64,000 nucleotides of DNA, taken from contig NC_016041.1 of the NCBI RefSeq assembly GCF_000226565.1, forward strand, positions 496,001 to 560,000. The letters run 5' to 3'. Every line of letters starts with the position of its first letter. Positions within the stretch are counted from its first letter, which is position 1. Positions 47,912-58,106 of the stretch are shown here, piece by piece. Origin of the DNA: Glaciecola nitratireducens FR1064. GTDB taxonomy: Bacteria > Pseudomonadota > Gammaproteobacteria > Enterobacterales > Alteromonadaceae. The notes below the pieces were generated by a model. That model was not told the DNA's origin, searched no databases, and saw nothing but the letters and a program-made list of their open reading frames with translations. The translations under genes and the position numbers were made by a program.

Positions 47912-48937
47912 ATGCAGTTAACGAAAGAGACAGAATTGCCAGAAAAGTTTGATAGCGTTATCAAACCCTGGTTCAAAACCAAGATGACGTCTGGGTTTTG
48001 GACTTTAGCTGACGGCACTTCGCTGCATTATCGATATGCGCATCACAGTGCAGCCAAATCCATTATTGTAATTTCCTCTGGCCGCGTGGAGTGTGCAGCT
48101 AAATACGCCGAAATTATCTATGATTTACATCAAAATGGTCATTCGGTGTTTATTCATGATCATCGTGGTCAAGGCTTGTCTACTCGTTTAGATGAGAATC
48201 CTCACTGGGGTTATGTTGAGGATTTTAATCAGTATGTAAGTGATTTTGGCAGCATGATTGACGACGTTTTGCTGCCGATGTTAAATGAGAATTATGTAAA
48301 AGCGGATCACAATGCAACAAATACTGAAGCGCTAATGCTTAACCACGCGCTTCCACCACTGCATCTGCTTTGTCACTCAATGGGAAGCGCAATTGGTGTG
48401 TTGCTTGTGAAAGCTCGTCCTGAACTTTTTGCTAAAGCCGTTTTTTGCTCGCCTATGTTTGGGATAACCCCACCATTGCCGCCATGGATTGCAAACTTTT
48501 TAGTTCGACTTGGTGTTCGTTTCAACAAGTTGAGAGGAAAACGGACGAGTTACTTTTTTGGGCAAAGCGACTACAGTCCAACCGCGTTCTACAAAAACCG
48601 TTTGATGAGCAGTAAGCTTAGATATGAGATTTTTCGTAGAACCTATGCAGAGCAACCTGAGTTGCAGTTAGGTGGAGTAACCTACGAATGGTTAAATGCG
48701 TCTTTAATTGCGATGAAAGAAATACGTGAACAGGCCAGCAAAATTGAACAGCCTTGCCTTGTTCTCTATTCTGGCGCCGACACGGTAGTGGCGAATGAAG
48801 ATATTGAACAGGTAATCAGTGACTTCAAACACTGTGAATCAACATTGATACCCGAAGCATTGCATGAGTTACTATTCGAAAAAGACAAGTTTAGAACGCC
48901 TGTTTTAACGAAAATACTGAGTTATTTTTCACCGTAG
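47912..48937 (+). CDS. pldB: Alpha/beta hydrolase, lysophospholipase (PldB-like)
   Basis: A 341-residue serine hydrolase. Nucleophile Ser is in LLCHSMGSAIGVLL, oxyanion-side IHDHRGQGLSTR, acid Asp in LYSGADTVV and catalytic His near EALHELLFE. The pattern matches monoacylglycerol lipase/lysophospholipase L2 (PldB), which removes lysophospholipids from the inner membrane. ATG at 47912 is 8 bp after cpxA; a TTG start at 47885 would overlap cpxA by 20 bp. Co-transcription with cpxRA suggests an envelope-repair role. Confidence 0.8.
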   Translation: MQLTKETELPEKFDSVIKPWFKTKMTSGFWTLADGTSLHYRYAHHSAAKSIIVISSGRVECAAKYAEIIYDLHQNGHSVFIHDHRGQGLSTRLDENPHWGYVEDFNQYVSDFGSMIDDVLLPMLNENYVKADHNATNTEALMLNHALPPLHLLCHSMGSAIGVLLVKARPELFAKAVFCSPMFGITPPLPPWIANFLVRLGVRFNKLRGKRTSYFFGQSDYSPTAFYKNRLMSSKLRYEIFRRTYAEQPELQLGGVTYEWLNASLIAMKEIREQASKIEQPCLVLYSGADTVVANEDIEQVISDFKHCESTLIPEALHELLFEKDKFRTPVLTKILSYFSP

Positions 48938-48972
48938 TAAGGTTAAATGGAGATTTATTACCGTTCCCTTGT

Positions 48973-49500
48973 TTAGAATGAAAGTGAGAATTGCATGCCA
49001 TAAAAAAGTGTTTTATTTGCATCCCAATATTCAGCATCAATTTGACGCGCTTTCATAAAGCCTTCAATTCGTAAATTCCCTGCTTGTATCCCTGCACCGA
49101 AAGCAGCGTAGCCATCTAGATGATCTGAATCATAATTGCCATAACCGTAATGAGAATCAAAAACTTGGTCGTTATGCTCTTGTTTGTAAAATGCCTCAAA
49201 TACGTCGAAACCACCTTCAACATACATGAATACGTCGCTAAAGTACCCAAAGCGAACGCCTAGATCTAGTCCAAAATACTCTTGTTGATAACCAAAGTCG
49301 TCTATTACGGTGATGCTATTAAGGGAAGTAATAAGCTCGCTTTTAAAGTTGCTGTAGCGAGGGCCCATTATGCCCGAAAAACCGACGCCGGAAATACTGT
49401 CGGTGTCGTTTAATTCATGCTTAGTAAAAATAGTGAAGCGATCAGAAGCGACTGCGCTCGCGGATACGAATAGTAAAATAATTAAGGCTGTTTTTTTCAT
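48973..49500 (-). CDS. Secreted outer-membrane beta-barrel-like protein, unknown function
   Basis: A 175-residue protein with a signal peptide (cleavage after SAVAS, about residue 19), then alternating strands rich in Tyr, Phe and Gly (such as YFGLDLGVRFGYF and YAAFGAGIQAGNLRIEG) and a C-terminal Phe (FYGMQFSLSF), the usual BAM signal. Size would suit an eight-stranded barrel. I do not recognise a family. It stands alone on its strand. Confidence 0.65.
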   Translation of the reverse strand: MKKTALIILLFVSASAVASDRFTIFTKHELNDTDSISGVGFSGIMGPRYSNFKSELITSLNSITVIDDFGYQQEYFGLDLGVRFGYFSDVFMYVEGGFDVFEAFYKQEHNDQVFDSHYGYGNYDSDHLDGYAAFGAGIQAGNLRIEGFMKARQIDAEYWDANKTLFYGMQFSLSF

Positions 49501-49978
49501 TATTTTTGCGAGTTAGTTATTGTCTTTAGGTTTTAAGATACACACTTGTATCTGAATCAAACCTGAATGCAGGATAGTTCGTTCTCTTTTGTTTCGATAG
49601 GTACAGTTAACTAATACTTCTGTGTTAGTTTCATACTCAACATGCCACCTAAGGCCCGTATACTCATTGAGTCAGACATTATCAAGGTACTTTAGGTCGA
49701 TTCAATATCGCTAAAACGCTTGAATGAACTAGGATTATATGCGGTTGTTAAAAAGAAGTATTAAGTACATTTATAATGAATTAATATCAAGTTAGCATAC
49801 AATACGAAAAACCATTTTAAAAAACAAAAATTTATCGAAGACATTGAGGACAGCCTATAACAAAGTAACTTTGCAAAAGTCTTGTGGGTAACATTGTGTC
49901 ATATTCAATTCTGTGCATTCAAGTTATTGCGTTTTAAGCGGTTTTAAATCGACTTAACTGAAAAGAGTGATACTGATT
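49501..49978. other. Intergenic region with no recognised element
   Basis: These 478 bp separate the divergent barrel and DUF2892 genes. Both promoters must be here, but I see no gene, strong dyad, terminator or repeat. It is AT-rich around 49740-49840. Confidence 0.5.
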
Positions 49979-50197
49979 ATGAACCTACCAGTGAAGAACT
50001 TATGTTTGGCAGACCGGGTTATCAGAGGCGGCTTAAGCCTTAGCCTGTTAGTTTTCGCAGTACTTTGGGCTGAGCAAATTGGTGATGTCGTGCTACAAGT
50101 GCTTATTATTATTTTTGCAGGATTAAATTTCATTTCATTTGCTATTGGCTGGTGTCCTGTCTATAAATTGGCAAATATTTCTACCTGTAAGAAATAA
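49979..50197 (+). CDS. DUF2892 (YgaP-like) small inner-membrane protein
   Basis: A 72-residue protein with two membrane helices (about residues 14-35 and 38-57) and a GWCPVYKLANIST-type ending with cysteines, the mark of DUF2892. In YgaP this module is fused to a rhodanese; here it stands alone. Start ATG 49979 is preferred to GTG four codons earlier. The next gene begins 19 bp downstream. Confidence 0.8.
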   Translation: MNLPVKNLCLADRVIRGGLSLSLLVFAVLWAEQIGDVVLQVLIIIFAGLNFISFAIGWCPVYKLANISTCKK

Positions 50198-50216
50198 AGC
50201 TTAACAAGGGTTTATA

Positions 50217-52151
50217 TTGTCCAAACTACATTCGGCTATATCTGACATCAGCTTAAGGCGACGATTGATTATTGGCTCAATCAGCTTGGCGATTGCAGTA
50301 TCTATCATTTTTATTGTAGTCGCCTATCGTTTAGCAAGTGACTTAGCTGAATCAACCGAAGTAAAACAGTTTAACAAACAATTTAGTTGGCTTTTTGAAG
50401 AGTTCGAAGTGTTACTCGATAATAATCAAAGCCCAAATCAACTCATTGATGCCTTAAAAGACACGCGCTCCTATAAAAGCATAGAAAGTGACATCGTTGC
50501 AATTGATATCATATCTCAACAACAGAAGTTTGCCGAAAATAATACGGTCAATCAGTCTATGATTTTAAATGAGCTTAAAGAATTAGACTTTCCTGAATCC
50601 GCGAATGGGACGTATTTTCTAAATGAACAACGTTTGTTTTGGCAATTTCAACGCACGCCAGAAAACACATTTTCTCTCTTAGTCGTATATAAAATTAGTA
50701 GCTTAGAAGCGGCTCTTGAATATGTTGCTAAGCGATTATCAATTACGGCTTTTTTAACTTTTTGGCTAGCAATATGGGCAGCCTTAACAATGTCAGCACT
50801 GATTACTAAGCGTTTCGAAGATAATCGTAAAAAGCTCGCTTTTCTAGCAATGCACGACAGTCTTTCCGGTTTAAAAAATCGCGCCTATTTACATGACTTT
50901 TTTGATAACGAAATAGAGCATAAATTATCAATTTCTTCGACTGAGAATGGCCCCATTGGGGCTTTGTTAATAATCGACTTAAACAAATTTAAAGACGTAA
51001 ATGATACTTTTGGTCATGCAGTTGGCGATGACTTGTTAAAAGTTATCTCGTCTCGCTTGCAAGCATTGATTGCCGATAAAGATTTATTGGTTCGCTATGG
51101 TGGTGATGAGTTCGTTATTTGGTTTACGATGGAAGCATCTCGAGATGTTAATCTTTTAGTCTCTGATATACTTCATTGTTGCTCTCTTCCTGTGCCGCTA
51201 GTGGATTCACCGTTTGAAGTAGGGGCAAGTATCGGGATTGCTTATTGTCCGCAAGACGGCAACAAACTAGATACCTTATGTAAAAATGCTGATATAGCAA
51301 TGTATCAAGCAAAAAAGATGCGAAATGGATTCGCGTTTTACCAAAAACAATTGCCGAACTTTAGTGAGAGGCAAGTGCTGCTGCGTGGACAGCTATCTCA
51401 GGCCCTCGAATTAAAACAATTTGTGCTCGTCTATCAACCTAAAGTGTCACTGCCTGACGGTAAAATTGTCGGCTTAGAAGCACTTGCCCGCTGGCAGCAT
51501 CCTATAGATGGATTGTTATCCCCAGCTGTATTTATCGATTTGATCGAGCAAAGTGACGCAATACACAGCTTTAGTAGATTTGTTATTTCAGAAGCGATTA
51601 GACAGGGCAAAGAGTGGTTAGATATGTCAATTTCTCTGCCTATTTCTATAAATTTGTCAGCATATAATTTAGCCGACACTGACATAGTGCCCTATTTAAG
51701 AGAGCAGCTAGCGCTCTATCAGTTGCCAGCTCATTTGTTGGAAGTGGAGTTAACAGAAAGTGCTAGTATGATTGATGTGGAAGTTACTCAAAGAGCCTTT
51801 GCTGAATTACGTTCACTTGGAGTCAAAATATCTATCGATGATTTTGGAACTGGAATGAGCTCTTTTGCATATCTGCGCGAGCTTGATATGGATTATGTAA
51901 AAATAGATCGTTCCTTTGTTGCTTCTATGATGCTAGATAGGCGCAATGAATTAGTCGTTAAAGGTATTATTTCAATGTGCCATGATCTAGATAGAAAGGT
52001 TATTGCTGAGGGCATTGAAACGAAAGAACAGGCTCAAAAACTTTGTGAGCTAGGGTGTCGCTTTGGGCAAGGATACTATTTTGGACGCCCCGCTAGTGCT
52101 ATAGATATCACTGAAGGTTTAGTCAGCACACCTGGGGATAAAGTTATTTAA
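50217..52151 (+). CDS. Membrane GGDEF-EAL protein (c-di-GMP metabolism)
   Basis: A 644-residue protein: helices at about 19-42 and 175-200 around a short periplasmic domain, then GGDEF (RYGGDEFVIW, intact) and EAL (GLEALARW) domains. EAL residues are complete: INLS, VELTES, SIDDFGTGMSS, VKIDRS, IAEGIE. The RxxD inhibitory site is changed to AxxD. TTG start at 50217 is supported by AAGGG 6 nt upstream. It is probably co-transcribed with the DUF2892 gene and ends in a terminator. Confidence 0.88.
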   Translation: MSKLHSAISDISLRRRLIIGSISLAIAVSIIFIVVAYRLASDLAESTEVKQFNKQFSWLFEEFEVLLDNNQSPNQLIDALKDTRSYKSIESDIVAIDIISQQQKFAENNTVNQSMILNELKELDFPESANGTYFLNEQRLFWQFQRTPENTFSLLVVYKISSLEAALEYVAKRLSITAFLTFWLAIWAALTMSALITKRFEDNRKKLAFLAMHDSLSGLKNRAYLHDFFDNEIEHKLSISSTENGPIGALLIIDLNKFKDVNDTFGHAVGDDLLKVISSRLQALIADKDLLVRYGGDEFVIWFTMEASRDVNLLVSDILHCCSLPVPLVDSPFEVGASIGIAYCPQDGNKLDTLCKNADIAMYQAKKMRNGFAFYQKQLPNFSERQVLLRGQLSQALELKQFVLVYQPKVSLPDGKIVGLEALARWQHPIDGLLSPAVFIDLIEQSDAIHSFSRFVISEAIRQGKEWLDMSISLPISINLSAYNLADTDIVPYLREQLALYQLPAHLLEVELTESASMIDVEVTQRAFAELRSLGVKISIDDFGTGMSSFAYLRELDMDYVKIDRSFVASMMLDRRNELVVKGIISMCHDLDRKVIAEGIETKEQAQKLCELGCRFGQGYYFGRPASAIDITEGLVSTPGDKVI

Positions 52152-52169
52152 AGCACAAGCCGAGAGGAT

Positions 52170-52197
52170 ATCGTCTAATCACGACGATAGTTTTTCG
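52170..52197 (+). terminator. Rho-independent terminator after the GGDEF-EAL gene
   Basis: A perfect 7-bp stem TATCGTC / GACGATA with a 7-nt loop, followed by GTTTTTC. It lies 18 bp after the stop and immediately before the convergent trmL end. Confidence 0.8.
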
Positions 52198-52200
52198 TTT

Positions 52201-52674
52201 CTATAGCTTTGTAACAGGCATACTAAAATCAAGCTGACGCCAAGCTTCATAGCTTACAATCGCAATGGAATTAGAGAGGTTGAGGCTGCGGGCATTCGCT
52301 AGCATTGGGATCCTAATCCGGCGATCTGGAGCAAAAGCGTCACGGATATCATCAGGTAAGCCTGAGGTTTCTGAGCCAAATAGAAGAACGTCACCCTCCT
52401 GATAAGTCGGTTCGTTATGCGGAATGGAGCCTTTGGTGGTTAACGCAAAAATTCTGCGCGGCCCCATTTCTTGTAAAAATGCATCGTAATTTTTATGAAT
52501 AGTCACGTTTGCTAAATCACGATAATCAAGAGAGGCTCGTCTCAACTGCTTTTCTTCCATGCTAAAACCAAGAGGCTCAATTAGGTGCAAATGGCATCCA
52601 TTGTTAGAGCAAAGCCTGATGGCATTACCGGTGTTCGGTGCAATTTGGGGTTCGAAAAGCGCGATATGAAACAT
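52201..52674 (-). CDS. trmL: TrmL, tRNA (cytidine/uridine-34-2'-O)-methyltransferase
   Basis: A 157-residue SPOUT methyltransferase that 2'-O-methylates the wobble base of tRNA-Leu. Visible: the N-terminal [31 protein letters not shown] and the knot motif [17 protein letters not shown]. Length equals E. coli TrmL (157). It follows gpsA by 39 bp, as in E. coli where cysE lies between; cysE is absent here. Confidence 0.94.
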   Translation of the reverse strand: MFHIALFEPQIAPNTGNAIRLCSNNGCHLHLIEPLGFSMEEKQLRRASLDYRDLANVTIHKNYDAFLQEMGPRRIFALTTKGSIPHNEPTYQEGDVLLFGSETSGLPDDIRDAFAPDRRIRIPMLANARSLNLSNSIAIVSYEAWRQLDFSMPVTKL

Positions 52675-52713
52675 GGGTAATTATTACCTAGTGTAAATAC
52701 GTGAGAAAGAGGG

Positions 52714-53724
52714 TTATTCTTGTTTTTGTTCGCGGCTCAACAATGCAATAGCAGCTTCTTTGGCAGATTTGCCATTATAAAGTACCTGATATATTTGCTC
52801 ACAAATGGGCATCTCAATATCGTTGGCCTGAGAAAGTAACCTTACTTCGTCAGTGTTGCGGTAGCCTTCAACAACTTGGCCAATACTTTCAATTGCTGCG
52901 TCGACGGTCATTCCTTTCCCAAGTGCTAGACCGAACCGTCGGTTTCGAGATTGATTGTCGGTGCACGTTAACACGAGGTCACCTAAGCCGGCCATTCCCA
53001 TGAACGTTTCTTGCTTTGCGCCGATAGCTAAACCAAGCCGGCTCATTTCAGCAAGTCCGCGGGTAATCAAGGCTGTGCGGGCATTAGCACCAAAGCCAAG
53101 CCCATCGGCCAGACCCGCTCCTATCGCAATAACATTTTTGACAGCTCCGCCCAGCTGAACGCCAATTAAATCATCGTTTTTATAAACACGAAATCCTTTT
53201 GAGCAGTGCAGTTTTTGAGAAAACGACTCGCAAAGTTCAGTGTCGGTAGAAGACAAGGTAATAGCGGTGGGCAGCCCAGCAACCATTTCTTTAGCGAATG
53301 TTGGGCCAGACACTACGGCAATAGGAATGCTGCCGCCCAATACGTCTATGGCGACTTCTTGCAAGATTCTACCTGTGCCAGGTTCAAGACCTTTGGTTGC
53401 CCAAATTAGTCGGTGTTGCTCATTTAAAAATGGCTTTATTGCTTCTAGGTTTTCTTTGAAGGCGTGACTTGGTACGACGACAAGTATGTCTTTAGCGCTC
53501 TCTACCGTTTCTTTAAGATTGGCTGAAACTGATAGGGCATCAGGGAATACTGCATCGGGCAGGTATTTATCGTTGCGTCGAGTTTCACGCATTGTGGAAA
53601 CGTGGTTTTCATCACGTCCCCACAGTACCGTTGGATTACCGTTTCGCGCTAAAACAAAGGCGAGCGCGGTGCCATAAGAGCCGGCACCGATGACTGCTGT
53701 GTTTGCTGTAAAATTGTTATCCAT
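52714..53724 (-). CDS. gpsA: GpsA, glycerol-3-phosphate dehydrogenase (NAD(P)+)
   Basis: A 336-residue enzyme making sn-glycerol-3-phosphate for phospholipids. Nucleotide loop [28 protein letters not shown], catalytic Lys in [13 protein letters not shown], and [21 protein letters not shown] chose ATG 53724 (MDNNFTA); another ATG four codons upstream exists. It follows secB by 24 bp. Confidence 0.95.
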   Translation of the reverse strand: MDNNFTANTAVIGAGSYGTALAFVLARNGNPTVLWGRDENHVSTMRETRRNDKYLPDAVFPDALSVSANLKETVESAKDILVVVPSHAFKENLEAIKPFLNEQHRLIWATKGLEPGTGRILQEVAIDVLGGSIPIAVVSGPTFAKEMVAGLPTAITLSSTDTELCESFSQKLHCSKGFRVYKNDDLIGVQLGGAVKNVIAIGAGLADGLGFGANARTALITRGLAEMSRLGLAIGAKQETFMGMAGLGDLVLTCTDNQSRNRRFGLALGKGMTVDAAIESIGQVVEGYRNTDEVRLLSQANDIEMPICEQIYQVLYNGKSAKEAAIALLSREQKQE

Positions 53725-53748
53725 TTTTGCCTTCAAAGTTTTGCAGTG

Positions 53749-54261
53749 CTATGCGTCAAGCTGTTGCGGTGCATCAGGTGCTGCGCCGCCTTGCTCTGCA
53801 CGCTTTTGCATGTATGCTGCAAATATCGCGTCGAAATTTACCGGTGCTAGGTTGAGCGGCGGGAAAGTACCACGGTTAACTAAATTCGACACCGCTTCAC
53901 GTGCATATGGGAATAACATATTCGGGCAGAAAGAACCTAATGTGTGTGCTTTATTTTGATCCGGCATGTCGCCTACAGCAAAGATACCGGCCTGCTGAAC
54001 TTCACATAAAAATGCGGTTTCTTCGCCAAGCGTTGCGGTAACGGTGATTGATAGAATCACTTCATACAAATTAGCATCAATTTCGTTTGTACGTGTGTCG
54101 ATATCAAGCTTCACTTCAGGCTTCCATTCTTTTTGAAAAATGGCAGGGCTATTGGGCGTTTCAAACGAGATGTCTCTTGTATAAATTCGTTGAACGCTGA
54201 ATTGCGCGCTTTGCTGAGCTTGTTCTGGTGCTGCTGCGGGTGTGTTGTTTTCTTCAGCCAT
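53749..54261 (-). CDS. secB: SecB, protein-export chaperone
   Basis: A 170-residue chaperone that keeps precursors unfolded and hands them to SecA. It has [49 protein letters not shown] and [15 protein letters not shown], all signature segments. Slightly long tails relative to E. coli (155). It has its own upstream region, because a terminator separates it from grxC. Confidence 0.96.
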   Translation of the reverse strand: MAEENNTPAAAPEQAQQSAQFSVQRIYTRDISFETPNSPAIFQKEWKPEVKLDIDTRTNEIDANLYEVILSITVTATLGEETAFLCEVQQAGIFAVGDMPDQNKAHTLGSFCPNMLFPYAREAVSNLVNRGTFPPLNLAPVNFDAIFAAYMQKRAEQGGAAPDAPQQLDA

Positions 54262-54302
54262 GAATATTTCCTATTGATATTTCTTATCGTTATATTGTTT
54301 AA

Positions 54303-54335
54303 AAATGAAAAAAGGCTATGAGTACATAACCTTTT
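54303..54335 (-). terminator. Rho-independent terminator after grxC
   Basis: On the minus strand: an 11-bp stem with one mismatch (AAAAGGTTATG / CATAGCCTTTT), a 4-nt loop, then a T-rich tail. It sits between the grxC stop (54395) and the secB start (54261), so secB probably has its own promoter. Confidence 0.78.
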
Positions 54336-54394
54336 AGATTGTTTGAATCAGCGATATGTGAGCAATAACTCACATCGTGCTCAATCGTTACTAC

Positions 54395-54652
54395 TTATGC
54401 GTTAAGTAGAGCCTCAAGTTTGCCTGCCGATTCTAGTGCGAATAAATCATCGCAGCCGCCTACATGGGTTTCGCCAATAAAAATTTGGGGAACCGTGGTT
54501 CGACCGTTTGCACGTTCGATCATGACAGGACGTAATTCTGGTTTTTTGTCTATTTCATGGTCAGTGAAAGTAACCCCTTTCTGCTCTAATAGCGCCTTTG
54601 CGCGCGAGCAATACGGACAATAACCTTTGGTAAATAATTCTACTTTTTGCAT
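54395..54652 (-). CDS. grxC: GrxC, glutaredoxin 3
   Basis: An 85-residue glutaredoxin with the redox site CPYC (about 11-14), TVPQIFIG (cis-Pro) and GGCDDL glutathione-binding segment. It reduces disulfides with glutathione. ATG at 54652 (MQKVELF) matches family starts; an upstream in-frame ATG would add 17 residues overlapping the rhodanese gene. It lies 13 bp after that gene. Confidence 0.94.
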   Translation of the reverse strand: MQKVELFTKGYCPYCSRAKALLEQKGVTFTDHEIDKKPELRPVMIERANGRTTVPQIFIGETHVGGCDDLFALESAGKLEALLNA

Positions 54653-54665
54653 GTTTACTAATCTC

Positions 54666-55100
54666 TTATTTTGAGACGGGAAGGCTGGCTGACTGCCATG
54701 CACTCATTCCGCCTTTTAAAACGCTAACTTTCTCAAACCCTGCTTTCAACAACTGTGATGCTGTCTTTTTCGCAGTGGAACCCATCGCACAGACTACGAT
54801 AATGGGTTTATCTTTTGATTTTTCAAGTTTTGCGAAGTTTCCGTCTTTCAGTTCTTCCGGCTTTATTTGCCTAGAACCTAAGATATGTCCTGCTTTGAAT
54901 TCTTTTGGCGCGCGAATATCGAGTATCACAGCGTCTTCTTTATTCATGAGCAAGGTAGCGTCATGCGTTGAAAGTTCTTTGATTGGTGACAATGCTGCAC
55001 CAACATAGGAATAAATGATAAGTACGACTAGCGCTACCCAGGCGATTGATAAAATTGAAATCAATGGCGTACTGGTAGCAAACTCTATTATCTGGTCCAT
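54666..55100 (-). CDS. yibN: Membrane-anchored rhodanese-domain protein (YibN-like)
   Basis: A 144-residue protein with an N-terminal helix (about 11-35) and a rhodanese domain (about 50-140) with the active-site Cys104 in VVCAMGSTAKK. Rhodaneses transfer sulfur or handle persulfides; YibN's role is not settled. The start MDQIIEFA aligns with E. coli YibN, and the yibN-grxC-secB-gpsA order is conserved. ATG codons 5 and 13 residues upstream are less likely. Confidence 0.88.
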   Translation of the reverse strand: MDQIIEFATSTPLISILSIAWVALVVLIIYSYVGAALSPIKELSTHDATLLMNKEDAVILDIRAPKEFKAGHILGSRQIKPEELKDGNFAKLEKSKDKPIIVVCAMGSTAKKTASQLLKAGFEKVSVLKGGMSAWQSASLPVSK

Positions 55101-55395
55101 AAAAAACGCTGTCATCCTGTTACTGTTTGAAGTTGGCAAAGTATATAGAAAAAAAGGACAGAAACCAGCATTTATGCGGTTTCATCTCGAATTCTTTTCA
55201 ACTCGAATTGGCAAAGTGTTGTATCAAGAACAGTTTTTACACATCAAAATTTGATGATATAAAAAAAGTTTTATGCAAAAGCACGTAAAAATGATCATAA
55301 ACAGTTTATAAGACTGCGTTTTATTGATAGCTTTAGGTACAGATTTTGTCATTTTTTTATTTTTCACTTTAACGCATCTATTTTCAAGGTTATTC

Positions 55396-56931
55396 ATGAC
55401 ACATACTAAAACACCATTAGCGCTCATTATACTTGACGGTTGGGGGTATCGAGAAGACACAACAAACAACGCTATCGCGTTGGCCAATACTCCTGTTTTA
55501 GATGACTTGTATGCGACCAAACCTAACACCCTAATTTCCGGTTCAGGTTTAGATGTGGGATTACCAGAAGGGCAAATGGGAAACTCTGAAGTTGGCCATG
55601 TCAATTTGGGCGCCGGACGCGTCGTCTATCAGGACTTTACGAAAATTACGAAAGCTATTCATGATGGCACCTTCAAAACCAACCCGGTTATTGTTGGAGC
55701 AATCGATAAGGCTGTTGCTGCAGGAAAAGCTGTGCATATTATGGGATTGCTGTCGCCAGGCGGTGTTCATTCGCATGAGGAACATTTGTTTGCTGCAATC
55801 AAATTAGCCGCTGAAAAAGGCGCAAAGAGCATTTATTTACACGGCTTTACTGATGGTAGAGATACCGCGCCACGAAGCGCCGGCCCTTCTATCGAAGCTG
55901 CAGAAAAAATATTTTCTGATTTAGGCGTTGGTCAAGTTGCGAGCATTGTAGGACGTTATTTTGCTATGGATCGTGATAGCCGCTGGGATCGCGTTGAACA
56001 AGCTTACGATTTGATTATTTCAGCTCAGGGTAAATATGAATACGCTTCGGCATCTGAGGCACTGGAAGCCGCTTATGCTCGTGATGAAAATGATGAATTT
56101 GTTAAAGCATCGGTCATAAGCGGTTATTCAGGGGTTGAAAACGGTGACGCTATATTGTTTATGAATTTTAGAGCTGACCGTGCAAGAGCAATGTCACATG
56201 CAATGGTCGATGCGGATTTTAGCGGCTTCGAGCGCAGCAAAGTGGTAAAAACCGAGTTTATGATGTTAACCGAATTTGAGTCTAACTTGGATGTTCCGTG
56301 CGCCTACCCACCTGAGCCGCTTGTCAATGTGATGGGAGAGTGGTTATCAACTCATGACAAAACACAGCTGCGCATTAGTGAAACCGAAAAATTCGCTCAC
56401 GTCACTTTTTTCTATAGTGGTGGTAAAGAAGATGAATATCCTGGCGAAAAACGCATTTTGATCCCTTCACCAGATGTAGCCACTTATGACTTGCAGCCTG
56501 AGATGAATTCCGAAAAATTGACGGATGAACTGGTTGCCGCTATTAAATCGAAAGAGTTTGATGCAATTATTTGCAACTATCCTAACGGTGATATGGTCGG
56601 ACACACGGGCAAGTTAGATGCGGCTATTAAAGCCTGTGAAGCAGTTGATCATTGTCTTGGTCGCGTTCTTGAAGCACTTAAAGAAGTTGGCGGAGAGTGT
56701 TTGATTACAGCCGATCACGGAAATGCTGAACTAATGGTCAACCCTAACACTGGTGTTGCGCACACCGCGCACACAAGTGACCCAGTCCCGTTTATTTACT
56801 TTGGTCGTGATGCCACAGCAAGAAAGGGTGGAACGCTAAGTGACGTAGCACCAACGATGCTGCATCTGATGGGTATGGAGCAGCCGCCGGAGATGACCGG
56901 TAGCACCATAATGACCTTGAAAAAAAGCTAA
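55396..56931 (+). CDS. gpmI: GpmI, cofactor-independent phosphoglycerate mutase
   Basis: A 511-residue alkaline-phosphatase-superfamily enzyme interconverting 3- and 2-phosphoglycerate with Mn. Visible: [12 protein letters not shown], the phosphoserine in [30 protein letters not shown], and metal ligands in [12 protein letters not shown] and [13 protein letters not shown] 55396 is chosen because AAGGT precedes it and homologues start [15 protein letters not shown]; an earlier in-frame ATG would add a hydrophobic 24-residue tail. Confidence 0.95.
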   Translation: MTHTKTPLALIILDGWGYREDTTNNAIALANTPVLDDLYATKPNTLISGSGLDVGLPEGQMGNSEVGHVNLGAGRVVYQDFTKITKAIHDGTFKTNPVIVGAIDKAVAAGKAVHIMGLLSPGGVHSHEEHLFAAIKLAAEKGAKSIYLHGFTDGRDTAPRSAGPSIEAAEKIFSDLGVGQVASIVGRYFAMDRDSRWDRVEQAYDLIISAQGKYEYASASEALEAAYARDENDEFVKASVISGYSGVENGDAILFMNFRADRARAMSHAMVDADFSGFERSKVVKTEFMMLTEFESNLDVPCAYPPEPLVNVMGEWLSTHDKTQLRISETEKFAHVTFFYSGGKEDEYPGEKRILIPSPDVATYDLQPEMNSEKLTDELVAAIKSKEFDAIICNYPNGDMVGHTGKLDAAIKACEAVDHCLGRVLEALKEVGGECLITADHGNAELMVNPNTGVAHTAHTSDPVPFIYFGRDATARKGGTLSDVAPTMLHLMGMEQPPEMTGSTIMTLKKS

Positions 56932-56954
56932 TTGAAGGTTTTTAAGGCAATGCA

Positions 56955-58106
56955 ATGAAGTTGAGCATAATAAAAACAAAATGTAGCCTTGGTAGCTGTT
57001 TTCTAGCTGTCGGGCTATTTATGCTCATCCCGCACGCTTTTTCACAAGATACTGACTTGGCAACCATTCAAGAAAAGATCAAACAAACACAGGCCCAGCT
57101 GAACAAAAAGCTTGAATCTTCAGAGCGCTTGCAGCAAGAGCTAAAACTCGCCGAACTGGAAATTGCAAAAACGGCAACGCAGTTGAATCAAACCGATAAA
57201 TCATTGCAGACAACGCGTCGAGAAACAGTCGAACTTGAAAGCGAAAAATTACGAATTTCAACTGTGATTAAAGAGCAGCAAAAGCAGCTTGCAGGTCAGC
57301 TTAAATCTGCGTTCATGGCAGGAAATTACGATTTTGCAAAGATGTTTTTTAATCAAGACGACGCTGGTCGGTTCGAACGAACGCTAACTTATTATCAATA
57401 TCTAAATAAAGCGCGTCAGCAAGAAATTAGTAAATTTAGAGCACTGGTGTTGGAGCTTGAGCAACTGAATACAAAGTTAGCTGAAAAAACTCAGCGTTTA
57501 GAAAGCTTCTTGGTAACGCAAAAACAGCAAAGCAGTCAGTTGAGAGAACAACAAGCGTCACGGCATCAGAAGTTAAAACAACTGGATCAGCAGATAAAGT
57601 CTGATACTGCCAAGGTGAACCAGCTTCAACAAGAAGAGCGCTCGTTAATTAATGCCATCGAACAGGCAGAAATTGATGCGCGAAGCAGAACTAAAGATGA
57701 AGATATCGTTTTGGTAGGTTTAGCACAGTCAAAAGGAAAGCTAACGCGTCCCGCCGGTGGTAAAATCCAGCAGTTATTTGGCAAGAGAAGGCAGGGACAA
57801 GTACGCTGGAAAGGCATCGTTATTAACAGCAGTGAAGGTTCACCGGTTCAAGCAGTGCAAGACGGGAAAGTGCTTTATGCTGACTGGCTCAAAGGATTTG
57901 GTTTGGTGACGATAGTTGATCACGGCGAAGGCTACATGACGGTGTATGGACGCAATCAGGCCTTACTGAAACAGCCCGGTGATCCTGTGCTACAGGGCGA
58001 GACGATTGGTTTAGTTGGCAGTAGTGGAGGGCAATCGAGTCCAGGCTTATACTTTGAAATTCGTCATAAAGGTAAAGCGCTGAACCCGCAAAGCTGGTTA
58101 AAATAA
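56955..58106 (+). CDS. envC: EnvC, activator of septal murein amidases
   Basis: A 383-residue periplasmic protein: signal peptide (cleavage after AFSQ, about residue 31), long coiled coil (about 35-250, rich in Gln, Glu, Lys) and a C-terminal LytM domain (about 270-383). The LytM zinc ligands are lost (SSEGSPV where active enzymes have HxGxD, and LYFEIRH at the end), as in EnvC, which activates AmiA/AmiB rather than cutting itself. It follows gpmI by 23 bp, as in E. coli. Its end overlaps the convergent transporter gene by 9 bp. Confidence 0.92.
   Translation: MKLSIIKTKCSLGSCFLAVGLFMLIPHAFSQDTDLATIQEKIKQTQAQLNKKLESSERLQQELKLAELEIAKTATQLNQTDKSLQTTRRETVELESEKLRISTVIKEQQKQLAGQLKSAFMAGNYDFAKMFFNQDDAGRFERTLTYYQYLNKARQQEISKFRALVLELEQLNTKLAEKTQRLESFLVTQKQQSSQLREQQASRHQKLKQLDQQIKSDTAKVNQLQQEERSLINAIEQAEIDARSRTKDEDIVLVGLAQSKGKLTRPAGGKIQQLFGKRRQGQVRWKGIVINSSEGSPVQAVQDGKVLYADWLKGFGLVTIVDHGEGYMTVYGRNQALLKQPGDPVLQGETIGLVGSSGGQSSPGLYFEIRHKGKALNPQSWLK

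Noticed and set aside
54356-54375. ATGTGAG / CTCACAT dyad as a CRP site
   Set aside because: The TGTGA and TCACA arms are 8 bp apart, not 6, and it lies at the 3' end of grxC rather than in a clear promoter.
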